This document shows positions 46,444 through 55,799 of a stretch of DNA of 64,000 nucleotides, one piece after another. The stretch is from Roseiarcus sp963759955 (GTDB taxonomy: Bacteria > Pseudomonadota > Alphaproteobacteria > Rhizobiales > Beijerinckiaceae). How positions within the stretch are numbered: position 1 is the first letter of the stretch; each line of letters opens with the position of its first letter. The notes under the pieces are model-generated. The model worked only from the letters and a program-made list of their open reading frames with translations. It made no database searches and had not been told where the DNA came from. Made by a program: the position numbers and the translations under genes. The DNA is taken from contig CAVXCA010000077.1 of NCBI GenBank assembly GCA_963759955.1, positions 24,807 through 88,806 of the forward strand, read 5' to 3'.

Positions 46444-47820
46444 TCACCGCCACGCATCGAACCAGATGCGCTCGGCAAAAGCGTTAGGGTCGACGGCGAA
46501 CTGCGCCGACAGCACCGGCAGGTAAAAGACGAAACTCAGCCCCGCCGCCACGAGAAAACCGAGCGCGGCGAGGTTGTGCGGGCGCGCTCCGCCGCGAAAG
46601 AACGCCAGCGCCAGGGCCGGCCCGAGGCAAAGCAGCGGCGGGAAATAGTAATAGAAGAACTCGAGCCCCTTCGGATTGATCGCCCACGGCAGATATTGCG
46701 AGAAGAACGCGACCGTGACGATCATCGCGTCGACTTCACGGCTGACGATCCACCGCCACGCCGCAAGCAGGATCGCCGCCTCGCCGGCATAAAGCACCAG
46801 CGGATTGACGATGCCGACAATCGCCTGTGCGGGATGCTGCGCGCTCCACGTCGCGGCGTTGGCGCCTTCGACATGGAAGAGATACCACACCGGGCGCGTC
46901 ATCGCCGGCCATTGGAACCACAGGCTCGAATAGGGATGGGTCGCCGAGTTTCCCATCATGATCGCGATCATGCGGTGTTGCGACGAGAAAAATTCGAGGA
47001 TCGAGCCCTCGTGGATCATTTGCGGCAGATAGGTGAAAAAATAGGCGAGGAACGGCGCCAGCGCCAAGGCGACGAACGATTTCCCGGGGGTCAGCGCCGC
47101 CCAGGCGTCGGGCCCGAAAAAATCCGTCTCCTTGGGATCCTCGAAGCGCACGCGCCAGAGCTTGAGAAGGCCGATGAGCAGGCGCACCGCGATGACGCCG
47201 CAAAGCGGGAACAAGCCCGACAGTTTGCACGCACTCGCCAGGCCGAGGCTGACGCCCATCGCAATCGCAAACATGAACGAACTGCGCGGCGATTGGCGTT
47301 CTTTCAGGCTCAGGGTGAAGAACGCGAGCGCGAACGCGCAGAACGCCATCACGAAGATGTCGAGCATCGCGATGCGCGCCTGGACATAGACGATGGCGGC
47401 GAACAGCGTGACCGCGCTCGCCCACAGCGCCTGGCCGAGATCGCGCAGCAACGCATACGACCAGATCAGCGTCGCCACCAGCGTCAGCGAACCGAACAGC
47501 GCGCTCATCGCGCGCCAGCCGATCGGATTGTCGCCGAAGATTCGCATTCCGCAGGCGATCAAGAACTTGCCGAGCGGAGGATGCTCCTGATGCAGCATCG
47601 CGCCGGATTTGAGCAGCGTCCGCGCGGTCGGCACGTACCAGGTCTCGTCGAAATAGATTTCGCGCGCCGCGCCGAGGCCCCAGACGAACAGCGCGAGCGA
47701 GCCGACGAAGACGAAGGCGGTCCAAAACGCGAGGTTGCGCGAAGTCGGCGCCAGCGCGAGGGCGCCGCGCGCGCTCGCGTTCGCAATTGCCGGGGCTTCT
47801 TCAGAGGCTTCGGCGCTCAT
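46444..47820 (-). CDS. GT39/PMT-like membrane glycosyltransferase
   Basis: 458 residues with about ten helices. The first luminal/periplasmic loop has YFDETWYVPTAR, with the Asp-Glu typical of GT-C/GT39 enzymes, and HPPLGK, the conserved motif of protein mannosyltransferases. It likely transfers a lipid-linked sugar to protein or glycan in the periplasm. The acceptor is unknown. The start is ATG at 47820. Confidence 0.85.
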   Translation of the reverse strand: MSAEASEEAPAIANASARGALALAPTSRNLAFWTAFVFVGSLALFVWGLGAAREIYFDETWYVPTARTLLKSGAMLHQEHPPLGKFLIACGMRIFGDNPIGWRAMSALFGSLTLVATLIWSYALLRDLGQALWASAVTLFAAIVYVQARIAMLDIFVMAFCAFALAFFTLSLKERQSPRSSFMFAIAMGVSLGLASACKLSGLFPLCGVIAVRLLIGLLKLWRVRFEDPKETDFFGPDAWAALTPGKSFVALALAPFLAYFFTYLPQMIHEGSILEFFSSQHRMIAIMMGNSATHPYSSLWFQWPAMTRPVWYLFHVEGANAATWSAQHPAQAIVGIVNPLVLYAGEAAILLAAWRWIVSREVDAMIVTVAFFSQYLPWAINPKGLEFFYYYFPPLLCLGPALALAFFRGGARPHNLAALGFLVAAGLSFVFYLPVLSAQFAVDPNAFAERIWFDAWR

Positions 47821-47978
47821 GTCCGTTTCCCAACTTCGCCAGGGCGATCATGCCCTCGCCGACCGGCCGCCGCAATCGGAGCGACGAAACGGCGCAACCG
47901 CGCGTCACGCGGATGTGACAGGATTGCGCTGAAAGGGACCGCGGCGCTCGAGGAGCGCGCGCGGCCGGAAAGTTCCCG

Positions 47979-48461
47979 ATGGCGCAATCGAATCGATCGA
48001 TCCCGCTCGGCGCCTGGCTGCCGCCGCGGATGTTCGTCGCCAGCCTCGTCCTGCAAGCGCCGGGCGTTGCGCTGACCTGGCCGCCGCGGCCGGACCTCGT
48101 CGAACTCGCTGCAGGAGGCGTGCTGATCGCCTTGGGCGTCGCGCTCAATCTGTGGGCCGACGCGGCCTTCAAGCGCGCTGGCGTCGTCGTCGTTCCCTTC
48201 GGGACGACGCCGCGTCTGATGGGCGAAGGGCCGTTCCGCTATTCGCGCAACCCGATGTATCTCGGCATGGCGATGGCGAGCGGCGGGCTCGCGATCGCGA
48301 GCGGCGTCCTCGCCAATCTCGTTTTTGCGGCCGCGCTCGCCGCGTGGCTCAACTGGGCTTACGTCCTGCGCGAAGAACGCTTCTTGAGCGAGCGCTTCGG
48401 CGCCCAATACGAGGCCTACCGCCGGCGCGCGCCGCGCTGGCTCGGCTGGCCGGGCCATTGA
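47979..48461 (+). CDS. Isoprenylcysteine methyltransferase-like membrane protein
   Basis: 160 residues, four helices, with the ICMT/PEMT core GPFRYSRNPMYLGM and C-terminal REERFLSERFGAQYEAYRRRAPRWLG. Such bacterial proteins methylate unknown isoprenoid- or phospholipid-like substrates using SAM. Confidence 0.85.
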   Translation: MAQSNRSIPLGAWLPPRMFVASLVLQAPGVALTWPPRPDLVELAAGGVLIALGVALNLWADAAFKRAGVVVVPFGTTPRLMGEGPFRYSRNPMYLGMAMASGGLAIASGVLANLVFAAALAAWLNWAYVLREERFLSERFGAQYEAYRRRAPRWLGWPGH

Positions 48462-48569
48462 GAGCGCGGTCGGATTGACGGGCCTCAACAACCGGACGCG
48501 GCGCTCGTGGCAAGAAGCGCAGGCGCGCGTCGCCGGCGCCGGATTCCGGCGTGTGGAAGGAGCATCAGG

Positions 48570-49493
48570 ATGAGGAAATCCAATTCCCTGCCGGCGCTGA
48601 TCTTCGTCGTCATCGTCCTCGTCGGCTTGGCCCTGGCCTATGCGACCGAGGCGCCGCCTTATTACGGTGCGAGCGGCTGGATCGTCGTGCTGACGTTTGT
48701 CGTCGCCTTCATCGTCTCCTACGCCGTCAGGATCGCGGATCAGTGGGAACGGGTGGTGGTGCTGCGGCTCGGGCGTTTCCGCGCCCTCGAGGGCCCGGGG
48801 CTGTTCTTCATCATTCCGATCGTCGAGACCGTCCCCTATTGGATCGACACCCGCGTCATCACCAGCGCGTTCAAGGCGGAAAAGACCCTCACCAAGGACA
48901 CCGTGCCGGTCGACGTCGACGCGGTCCTGTTCTGGAAGGTCATTGACCCCAAGAAGGCGGCGCTCGACGTCGCCGATTACAACGGAGCGATCAACTGGGC
49001 CTCGCAGACGGCGCTGCGCGACGTCATCGGCAAGACCATGCTCGCCGACATGCTGGAGGGGCGGGATAAGATCAGCGCCGATTTGCAGAAGATCATCGAC
49101 GAACGCACCGAGCCCTGGGGCGTCAACGTCATCTCGGTCGAGGTCAAGGACGTGCTGATCCCGCCGGCGTTGCAGGACGCGATGTCGATGCAGGCGCAGG
49201 CCGAGCGCGAGCGCCAGGCGCGCGTCATCCTCGGCGATTCGGAGCGCCAAGTGGCGGAGAAATTCGGCGAGGCGGCCAAGACCTACGCCAACAATCCCAC
49301 CGCCTTCCATCTTAGGGCGATGAACATGCTCTATGAGGGGCTGAAGCGGGACAACGCCACCATCGTCATCGTGCCGAGCACCGCGGTCGAAACGATGCAG
49401 CTCGGCGGCCTGGCCGGAATCACGGCGCTGACGCAGACGCTCGGAGCGGACGCCGCCGCGGCGGCGGTTCCGCCTGTCGTCCCGCCGGTTTGA
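48570..49493 (+). CDS. Slipin/SPFH-domain membrane protein
   Basis: 307 residues. Two N-terminal membrane segments are followed by a stomatin/prohibitin-like SPFH domain (RIADQWERVVVLRLGRFRALEGPGLFFIIP) and a C-terminal coiled-coil (QAQAERERQARVILGDSERQVAEKFGEA). It likely scaffolds membrane microdomains. RBS GGAAGGAG lies near the ATG at 48570. No NfeD partner is adjacent. Confidence 0.9.
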   Translation: MRKSNSLPALIFVVIVLVGLALAYATEAPPYYGASGWIVVLTFVVAFIVSYAVRIADQWERVVVLRLGRFRALEGPGLFFIIPIVETVPYWIDTRVITSAFKAEKTLTKDTVPVDVDAVLFWKVIDPKKAALDVADYNGAINWASQTALRDVIGKTMLADMLEGRDKISADLQKIIDERTEPWGVNVISVEVKDVLIPPALQDAMSMQAQAERERQARVILGDSERQVAEKFGEAAKTYANNPTAFHLRAMNMLYEGLKRDNATIVIVPSTAVETMQLGGLAGITALTQTLGADAAAAAVPPVVPPV

Positions 49494-49498
49494 GGCTG

Positions 49499-49524
49499 AA
49501 AGGCGCGCCGCCCGGCGCGCCTTT
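49499..49524. terminator. Bidirectional terminator
   Basis: Perfect 11-bp stem AAAGGCGCGCC / GGCGCGCCTTT with a GCCC loop, lying between the convergent slipin and era genes. The A/T ends give a short U-run for both. Confidence 0.8.
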
Positions 49525-49527
49525 GGC

Positions 49528-50473
49528 TCACCGTTTGGGAAACTCCAGCCCCATCGCGCGGTAGCGCTCGGGATCGTCGAGCCAGTTCTCGCGCACCTTG
49601 ACGAACAGGAAGAGATGCACCGGCGTCTCGTTGGCCTGGGCGATATCCTTGCGCGCGGCGGCGCCGATCGCCTTGATGGTGCGCCCGCCTTCGCCGATGA
49701 CGATCTTCTTGTGGCTGTCGCGGGTGACGTAGATCGTCTGCTCGATGCGCGCGGAACCGTCGGGCAAATCCTTCCACGACTCGGTCTCGACCGTCGTCTG
49801 ATAAGGCAGTTCGTCGTGCAGCCGCTCGAACAGCTTTTCCCTGGTGATCTCGGCGGCGAGCGCGCGCATCGGCGCGTCCGCGATCTGGTCCTCGGGATAG
49901 AGCCAGGGCCCCGGCGGCATCGTCTGCGCGAGCTTTTCGCGCAGACGTTGAAGTCCGTCGCCGGTGGCCGCGCTGATCATGAAGGTTTCGTCGAACTTCA
50001 GCGCTGCGTTGAGCTTGGCGGCGAGCGCCAGCAGATGGGAGCGCTCGACCAGATCGATCTTGTTGAGGACCAGGAACTTCGGCGTCCGGCTTTCGCTCAA
50101 CGTCTTCAGGATCGCCTGCGTCGGCTCGCTCAATTCGGCGTTCGCCGCCTCGAGTCCGGCCTTGCCGGCGGCGAGAAGCTCCTGGCGCGCGTCGATCAGC
50201 AGCGCCAGCGCATCGGCATCGCCCGCCGCGCCCCAGGCGGAGGCAAGCATTGCGCGATCGAGCCGGCGCTTGGGCACGAACAGGCCGGGCGTGTCGACGA
50301 AGACGATCTGCGCCGCCCCTTCGACGAGAATGCCGCGCACCGCGGTGCGCGTCGTCTGCGCCTTGCGTGAGACGATCGAAACCTTGGAGCCGACGAGCGC
50401 GTTGAGCAGCGTCGACTTGCCCGCATTCGGCGCGCCGATCAGCGCGACGAAGCCGCATCGAGTTCTCGTTCAT
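49528..50473 (-). CDS. era: GTPase Era with apparent N-terminal frameshift
   Basis: Ribosome-assembly GTPase. The frame ending at 49528 encodes G1 (GAPNAGKST), G3 (DTPG), G4 (NKID), a KH domain (KIVIGEGGRTIKAIG) and the normal C-terminus. The natural start, ATG at 50473, overlaps the rnc stop (ATGA) and begins MNENS, but the sequence then leaves the Era frame. The G1 region reads GFVALIGAPNAGKST one frame over, with a TGA and no start codon upstream in that frame. A family protein would be expected to begin about MNENSTRCGFVALIG, so around 2 or 5 bases seem missing near 50455-50459. Because Era is normally essential, a sequence or assembly error is likely, though a true mutation cannot be excluded. 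Confidence 0.82.
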
Positions 50474-51171
50474 TTGGCGCTCCAGCGCGCGAGAAACGCC
50501 TGCGCGGCGGCTTGCTCGGCGGCGCGCTTCGAGCTCGCCTCGCCTTGTTCCGGCTCGTAGCCGTCGAGAACGACCTGCATGACGAATTGCGGGGCGTGCG
50601 CGGGGCCGCTGCGCGCGACCTCGAAGTAGCGCGGCGCCGCCAGCGCGCGCGCCTGCGCCCATTCCTGCACGGCGGTCTTGGCGTCGCGCTCGGGCTCGAG
50701 GTCGGCGTCCATGCGCGCGCGCCAGGAGCGCATCACCAGATCGCGCGCGGCTTCGAACCCGGCGTCGACGAACACTGCGCCGATGATCGATTCGCAGATG
50801 TCGGAGAGGATCGCCGCCTTCTTGCGCCCCCCGGCCCGCGCCTCGCCCTGCCCCATCACGACATGCGGGCCGACGTCCCATTCCTCGGCGACCGCGGCGC
50901 AAGTCTCGCGGCGCACCAGCTTGGCCAGCCGCATCGAGAGCTCGCCCTCGCTCGCCTGCGGATAGGCGTCGTAGAGCATGTGCGCGACGACGACGCCGAG
51001 CACGCGGTCGCCCAGGAATTCCAGCCGCTGATAGGATTGCACGCGCCCCGGCCCGCCGGCGAGCGGCGCCGAGAGATGGGTCAGAGCGCGCGCCATCAGA
51101 TCGCGATCGCGGAAGCGATGGCCGATGCGTTCTTCGAGCGCCGCAAGCTCCGCCTTGGCCTTCTTGGTCAT
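50470..51171 (-). CDS. rnc: Ribonuclease III
   Basis: 233-residue dsRNA endonuclease. The catalytic signature QRLEFLGDRVLG (ERLEFLGD in most) and the later DICESIIGAVFVDAG supply metal-binding acids. A C-terminal dsRNA-binding domain begins near DAKTAVQEWAQ and ends with SSKRAAEQAAAQAFLARW. The order lepB-rnc-era is conserved. Confidence 0.95.
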   Translation of the reverse strand: MTKKAKAELAALEERIGHRFRDRDLMARALTHLSAPLAGGPGRVQSYQRLEFLGDRVLGVVVAHMLYDAYPQASEGELSMRLAKLVRRETCAAVAEEWDVGPHVVMGQGEARAGGRKKAAILSDICESIIGAVFVDAGFEAARDLVMRSWRARMDADLEPERDAKTAVQEWAQARALAAPRYFEVARSGPAHAPQFVMQVVLDGYEPEQGEASSKRAAEQAAAQAFLARWSAK

Positions 51172-51285
51172 TGTCGCGCGCCGCTCACGGCTGTCCGGCT
51201 GAAATTATTCTGAAATATCGGCGCCGGGAGAACTCCTGCGCCCCCGCGGTCGACGAAAATAGCACGTCTTGGCGACGGCGCAGAG

Positions 51286-51330
51286 CCTCGCCCGACCTCT
51301 CCCCGCTCGTGGAGAAAGGTCGGATGAGGG
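51286..51330. repeat. Dispersed intergenic repeat, short copy
   Basis: CCTCGCCC-GACCTCTCCCCGCTCG-TGGAGAAAGGTCGGATGAGGG, related to the longer element at 30657-30753 through CTCTCCC, GGAGAA and GGATGAGGG. It lies in the rnc-lepB gap. Confidence 0.55.
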
Positions 51331-51408
51331 ACGTGGGTGATTGGCCGCAGGCTTCGCCAAGAGTGTAAATCCGATGACCCTTTGCAGGGAAGAGGATCGG
51401 CGCGGGCC

Positions 51409-52302
51409 TCAGTGCACCGCATGGAACATGCGGTTCCAGCGCACCGTCCACGGCCAGCGCCAGAATTCCCACGCCGGCGCGCCGTCGACCGAGAAGAAGA
51501 TCACCTCGGCGCGGCCGATGAGATTGGCGAACGGCACGTAGCCGACGCCGCCCTTGTCCTCCGGCACGCGCAAGTCGCTGGAATTGTCGCGATTGTCGCC
51601 CATGAAAAAATAATCGCCGGGGGGGACGGTGTAGACGTCGGTGTTGGCAGTGTAGGGCATCGGATTGGCGTCGCCGTCGAGCTGAATGATCTCGTGCTTG
51701 ACGCCGCCCGGCAGCGTTTCGAGGTAATGGGGAACTTCCTCGACGTTGCCGAAACGCCCGCTCGTCTTATAGGGCGGCAGCGGCTCACGCTCGACGATCT
51801 GGCCGTTGATGTAGAGCCGGTCTTGGATCATCTGGATCTTGTCGCCGGGCAGGCCGATCAGGCGTTTGATGTAATCGGTCTCGCCGTCGCGCGGCAGCTT
51901 GAAGACGATGATGTCGCCGCGCTTGGGCTGCGAAGCGAAAAGGCGCCCATGCTCCCAACCGGGATCGACCTCCTCCAACGCCTTGCCCAGCATTTTCGCG
52001 GGAAAGTGCGCGACACTGAACAAAAGACTCGAATCGGAATCGTCGGCCACGCCGGGATCCAGGAACGAAGGCAGCGAATAGTGCGTGTAACCGTAGGAAT
52101 ACTTCGACACGAAGAGATAGTCGCCGACCAGCAGCGTCGGGATGAGCGAACCCGAGGGGATGTTGAACGGCTGAAACAGCAGCGTTCGCACCACCAGCGC
52201 GATGATCAGCGCCTGGACGATGACCTTGATGGTCTCCCACCAGCCCTCTTCCTTGACGGCGGGCGCGTCGACGGCCCTCTTGAGGGTGTTCGGTTCGCTC
52301 AT
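51409..52302 (-). CDS. lepB: Signal peptidase I
   Basis: 297-residue inner-membrane protease cleaving Sec signal peptides. One N-terminal anchor is followed by box B with the catalytic Ser (FNIPSGSLIPTLLVGD) and box D with the catalytic Lys (DYIKRLIGLPGDKI), and box E MGDNRDNSSDLR. Start and length are normal. It is probably expressed with rnc and era. Confidence 0.96.
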   Translation of the reverse strand: MSEPNTLKRAVDAPAVKEEGWWETIKVIVQALIIALVVRTLLFQPFNIPSGSLIPTLLVGDYLFVSKYSYGYTHYSLPSFLDPGVADDSDSSLLFSVAHFPAKMLGKALEEVDPGWEHGRLFASQPKRGDIIVFKLPRDGETDYIKRLIGLPGDKIQMIQDRLYINGQIVEREPLPPYKTSGRFGNVEEVPHYLETLPGGVKHEIIQLDGDANPMPYTANTDVYTVPPGDYFFMGDNRDNSSDLRVPEDKGGVGYVPFANLIGRAEVIFFSVDGAPAWEFWRWPWTVRWNRMFHAVH

Positions 52303-52462
52303 GGACGATGAAGCCTTTCTCGGCGGCGACGGTTCGGCGCGCCGCGCATCCTATACAAGTCCGCTCCCGGCTCGCCAAGCGCGTCGGCCGAGAAGCCCAC
52401 TCACATAACAATGAGGCGGCCCGAAACAATGAGGCCGGCGGAAACCCGCCTCCCCATCCGAC

Positions 52463-52489
52463 AAAAAAGCGGCGGCGCAAAGGCCGCCG
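52463..52489 (-). terminator. Second terminator downstream of the BMP gene
   Basis: Read on the minus strand: CGGCGGC-CTTTGC-GCCGCCG followed by a T-run (AAAAAA at 52463-52468 on plus). With the hairpin at 52501 it forms a tandem pair. Confidence 0.75.
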
Positions 52490-52500
52490 ACTCTTCGGGC

Positions 52501-52528
52501 AAAAAGGAGGCGGCCCGAAGGCCGCCTC
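52501..52528 (-). terminator. First terminator downstream of the BMP gene
   Basis: Read on the minus strand: GAGGCGGCC-TTCG-GGCCGCCTC then CTTTTT. It has a 9-bp stem and a stable UUCG tetraloop. Confidence 0.85.
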
Positions 52529-52582
52529 TCGGATCTGCGCGCAAGAGGGCCCTAAAGCCCCTGCGAATGGGCGAAGCGCCCC

Positions 52583-53656
52583 TTATTGCGGAACTTTGTC
52601 GTCGATTCCCTTGACGTACCAGTTCATTCCGAGGATGTCGCCGTCCGCCAGCGTCTTGGCGCCTGGCTTGCAGCGATCCTTGCCGTCCTGATCGAGCACG
52701 GGACAGGCGAAGGGGTGCAGCGCCCCCGAACCGATCGCCGCGGTGGTCTTTTCCGCCATCGCCTTCACGTCGTCGGGCATGTTGGCGAAGGGCGCCAGAA
52801 CGACCATGCCCTTGCCGATGCCGTCCCAGGTGTCTTGCGACTTCCACTTGCCGTCGATCACCGCCTGGATACGCTGCGTATAGTACGGGCCCCAATTGTC
52901 GGTGTTGGCGGTCAATTGCGCCTTCGGCGCGAACCTGGCCATGTCGGAGGATTGGCCGAAGCCGAGAATGCCCGCCTTCTCCGCCTCTTGCAGCGGCGCG
53001 GCGGAATCGGTGTGCTGGGTGAGGATGTCGGCGCCCTGGGCGATCAGCGCCTTGGCGGCGTCCGCCTCCTTGCCCGGATCGAACCAGGTGTTGACCCAGA
53101 CGATCTTGATCTTGGCGTTCGGGTTGGTCGTCTGCAGGCCACGCTCGAACGCGTTGATGCCGGAAACGACTTCCGGAATCGGGAAGGAAACGATGTAGCC
53201 GATGGTGTTCGACTTCGTCATTTTGCCCGCGATCTGGCCCATGACGTAACGCCCCTCGTAGAACTTGGCGGCGTAGGTGGAGACGTTGGCGGCGCGCTTG
53301 TAGCCGGTCGCGTGCTCGAATTTCACGTTCGGGAACTTCTTGGCGACCTTGATGGTCGGATCCATGAAGCCGAACGAGGTGGTGAAGATGATATTGCAGC
53401 CGCTACGCGCGAGCTGTTCGATCGCCCGCTCCGCGTCGCTGTCGGGCACGTTCTCGACGAACGTCGTCGCGTCGACCTTGTCGCCGAGCTGCTTGGCGGC
53501 GTAGAGGCGCCCCTGGTCGTGTTGGTAGGAATAGCCGAAATCGCCCACCGGGCCGGTGTAGACCCAGCAGGCCTTGACCTTGCCGGCCGCCTGAGCGCCG
53601 CCGGCCAGCGCCATCAGAAGCGCGGCCGCCGCGACCCCCGTCATCGTTGCACGCAT
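52583..53656 (-). CDS. BMP-family ABC transporter substrate-binding protein
   Basis: 357-residue exported binding protein of the Bmp/PnrA group, which takes up purine nucleosides. It has signal peptide (MTGVAAAALLMALAGGAQA) and the core VYTGPVGDFGYSYQHDQGR, GFMDPTIKVAKKFPNVKFEH and LTQHTDSAAPLQEAEKAG. AAGGAG is spaced 8 nt from the ATG at 53656, which is preferred over the ATG at 53662. It ends the operon and is followed by tandem terminators. Confidence 0.92.
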   Translation of the reverse strand: MRATMTGVAAAALLMALAGGAQAAGKVKACWVYTGPVGDFGYSYQHDQGRLYAAKQLGDKVDATTFVENVPDSDAERAIEQLARSGCNIIFTTSFGFMDPTIKVAKKFPNVKFEHATGYKRAANVSTYAAKFYEGRYVMGQIAGKMTKSNTIGYIVSFPIPEVVSGINAFERGLQTTNPNAKIKIVWVNTWFDPGKEADAAKALIAQGADILTQHTDSAAPLQEAEKAGILGFGQSSDMARFAPKAQLTANTDNWGPYYTQRIQAVIDGKWKSQDTWDGIGKGMVVLAPFANMPDDVKAMAEKTTAAIGSGALHPFACPVLDQDGKDRCKPGAKTLADGDILGMNWYVKGIDDKVPQ

Positions 53657-53784
53657 GTTCATCTCTCCTTTTGCCTCAACCCATGTCGACCAGTCCCGAG
53701 GGATTTTCGGCGGTCGCTTCCGAAATCCCCAAACCCAGGCGAAATCCGCGCCGGAAGCGTCCCGGCGAAGCCGACCGCGCGCCC

Positions 53785-54708
53785 TCAACGGTCGGGAATG
53801 AACGCAACCCCTAGGGATTGCGGCGCCGTCGCGCCGCGCACGTCGCGCGCGGACAAGACGACGAGCACGAAAATGGTGGTGACATAGGGCGCGGCGTTGA
53901 GCGCCTGGGGGGGGATCGGCACGCCCAGCCCTTGAAAGGCCAGCGCCAGCACCGCCACGCCGCCGAACAGCAACGCCCCCGCCATCGCCCGCCACGGCCG
54001 CCACGACGCGAACACCACCAGCGCCAGCGCGATCCAGCCGCGCCCCGCGGTCATGTCCGGCGACCAGAACGGCGTGTAGGCGAGCGAGAGATAACTCCCT
54101 GCGACGCCCGCGCAGGCGCCGCCGAACAGCACCGCCGCCAGACGGATCGAACGCACCGGCAGGCCGAGCCCATGGCCCGAGGTGTGGTTTTCGCCGACCG
54201 CGCGAAGCGTCAGTCCCGCGCGCGTGCGCGTCAGCCAATACGCCACGACGGCGGTGAGCAGGATGGCGCCGTAGACGAAGAAATCCTGGCCGAACAGCAA
54301 TTTTCCGACGATCGGCAGATCGCCGAGGCCGGGAATATGAAGCGCCGGCGCATGCGCGCGCTTGAGGCCGACGTAGCCCGCGCCGATCAGATTGGCGAGG
54401 CCGCGGCCGAAGATCGTCATCGCGAGCCCGGCGGCGACCTGATTGGCCGCGAGAGCGAGGGTGAGGAACGCGAACACCGCCGCAATCGCCATGCCGCACA
54501 GCGCCGCGCCGAGAACGCCGAGGAGCGTCGAATCGGTGATATAGGCGAAGGCGAATCCGGTCGCCGCGCCGACGATCATCATGCCCTCGAGGCCGAGGTT
54601 GAGCACGCCGGCGCGTTCGGCGACGATTTCGCCGACCGCAGCGATGAGCAACGGCGTCGCGGCGGAGACCACAATCATCAGGATGTCGACGATCGCCTGA
54701 GCGTTCAT
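53785..54708 (-). CDS. Nucleoside-type ABC transporter permease 1
   Basis: 307-residue BPD_transp_2 permease (YufQ/NupQ type) with helices and the motifs VAERAGVLNLGLEGMMIVGA and RAVGENHTSGHGLGLPV. The ATG at 54708 starts the first helix and overlaps the upstream permease's stop by 4 bp. Confidence 0.92.
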   Translation of the reverse strand: MNAQAIVDILMIVVSAATPLLIAAVGEIVAERAGVLNLGLEGMMIVGAATGFAFAYITDSTLLGVLGAALCGMAIAAVFAFLTLALAANQVAAGLAMTIFGRGLANLIGAGYVGLKRAHAPALHIPGLGDLPIVGKLLFGQDFFVYGAILLTAVVAYWLTRTRAGLTLRAVGENHTSGHGLGLPVRSIRLAAVLFGGACAGVAGSYLSLAYTPFWSPDMTAGRGWIALALVVFASWRPWRAMAGALLFGGVAVLALAFQGLGVPIPPQALNAAPYVTTIFVLVVLSARDVRGATAPQSLGVAFIPDR

Positions 54709-55799
54709 GATCGCGCGCCCCCGCCCCACGAGAAGGACACGCGATAGCGCGCGAGCACGTCCGCCGCGAGCACGCACACCAGCAGCACGCCCTGAAACGC
54801 GAGCGTCAGATCGCCGGGCAAATGCATCGCGATCTGCGCGTCCTCGCCGCCGACGAAGGTCAGAGCCAGCACCAGTCCGGCGATGAGAATGCCGATCGGC
54901 GACAAGCGGCCGAGGAAGGCGACGATGATCGCGGAAAAGCCGTAGCCCGGCGAGATCGAAGGCAGCAACTGGCCGATTTTCCCCGACACCTCAACGACGC
55001 CGGCGAGCCCCGCCAGCGCGCCCGAAATCATGAAAGCGGAGATCGCGATCGTGCGATCGTCGAAGCCGCCGAAACGCGCCGCGCGCGGCGAGAGACCCGC
55101 CAGGCGCACCGAATAGCCGAACAGCGTCTTGGAAAAGACCAGCGCCGCGACGACGACCGCCACGGGCGCGAACAGCACGCCCAGGTGCAACGAGCCGCCG
55201 TCGACGAGCAGCGGCAGGGTCGCTTCAGGGTCGAAATTGACCGACACCGGCAGATTATGGCCCTCCGGGTCCTTCCAGGGTCCGCGCACCAGCCAATCGA
55301 GCGCGAGCTGAGCGACATAGACCAGCATCAGGCTGGTCAGGATTTCCGAGACGTTGAGCCGCACGCGCAGCAACGCCGGGATCAGCGCGTAAAGCGCACC
55401 GCCGATCGCGCCCAGGAACATCATCGCCGGCAGAATCCACCAGCTTCCGATCGCGCCTTGCAACGCGCCGTCGTGGGTGACGAGCCCGAGCCAGCCGCCG
55501 AGCGCCCCGCCGGCGACGAATTGCCCCTCGGCGCCGATGTTCCAGAAATTGGCGCGATAGCAGAACGCCAGGCCCGTCGCGATGAGCACCAGCGGCGTCG
55601 CCTTCACCGCGATCGCCTGCAGCGAATAGGATTGCGTCAGCGGTTCGATGAAATAGACGTCGAAGGCGGTCCACGGCGAGCGCCCGACCAGCGCGACGAC
55701 GCAGCCGCCGATGAGGATCGCCACCGCCATCGCCGCGACGGGCGCCGCCATTTCGCGCATGCGCGAGCGTTGTGCGCGCGCGACGAGGTCAATGCGCAT
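54705..55799 (-). CDS. Nucleoside-type ABC transporter permease 2
   Basis: 364-residue permease (YufP/NupP type) with about nine helices and FCYRANFWNIGAEGQFVAGGALGGWLG, the conserved family segment. It lies between the ATPase and permease 1 with short overlaps on both sides. Confidence 0.92.
   Translation of the reverse strand: MRIDLVARAQRSRMREMAAPVAAMAVAILIGGCVVALVGRSPWTAFDVYFIEPLTQSYSLQAIAVKATPLVLIATGLAFCYRANFWNIGAEGQFVAGGALGGWLGLVTHDGALQGAIGSWWILPAMMFLGAIGGALYALIPALLRVRLNVSEILTSLMLVYVAQLALDWLVRGPWKDPEGHNLPVSVNFDPEATLPLLVDGGSLHLGVLFAPVAVVVAALVFSKTLFGYSVRLAGLSPRAARFGGFDDRTIAISAFMISGALAGLAGVVEVSGKIGQLLPSISPGYGFSAIIVAFLGRLSPIGILIAGLVLALTFVGGEDAQIAMHLPGDLTLAFQGVLLVCVLAADVLARYRVSFSWGGGARS

Noticed and set aside
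52583..54499. 638-codon frame joining the BMP gene with upstream sequence
   Set aside because: The upstream part is an out-of-frame shadow of the permease; the signal peptide and ribosome-binding site fix the start at 53656.
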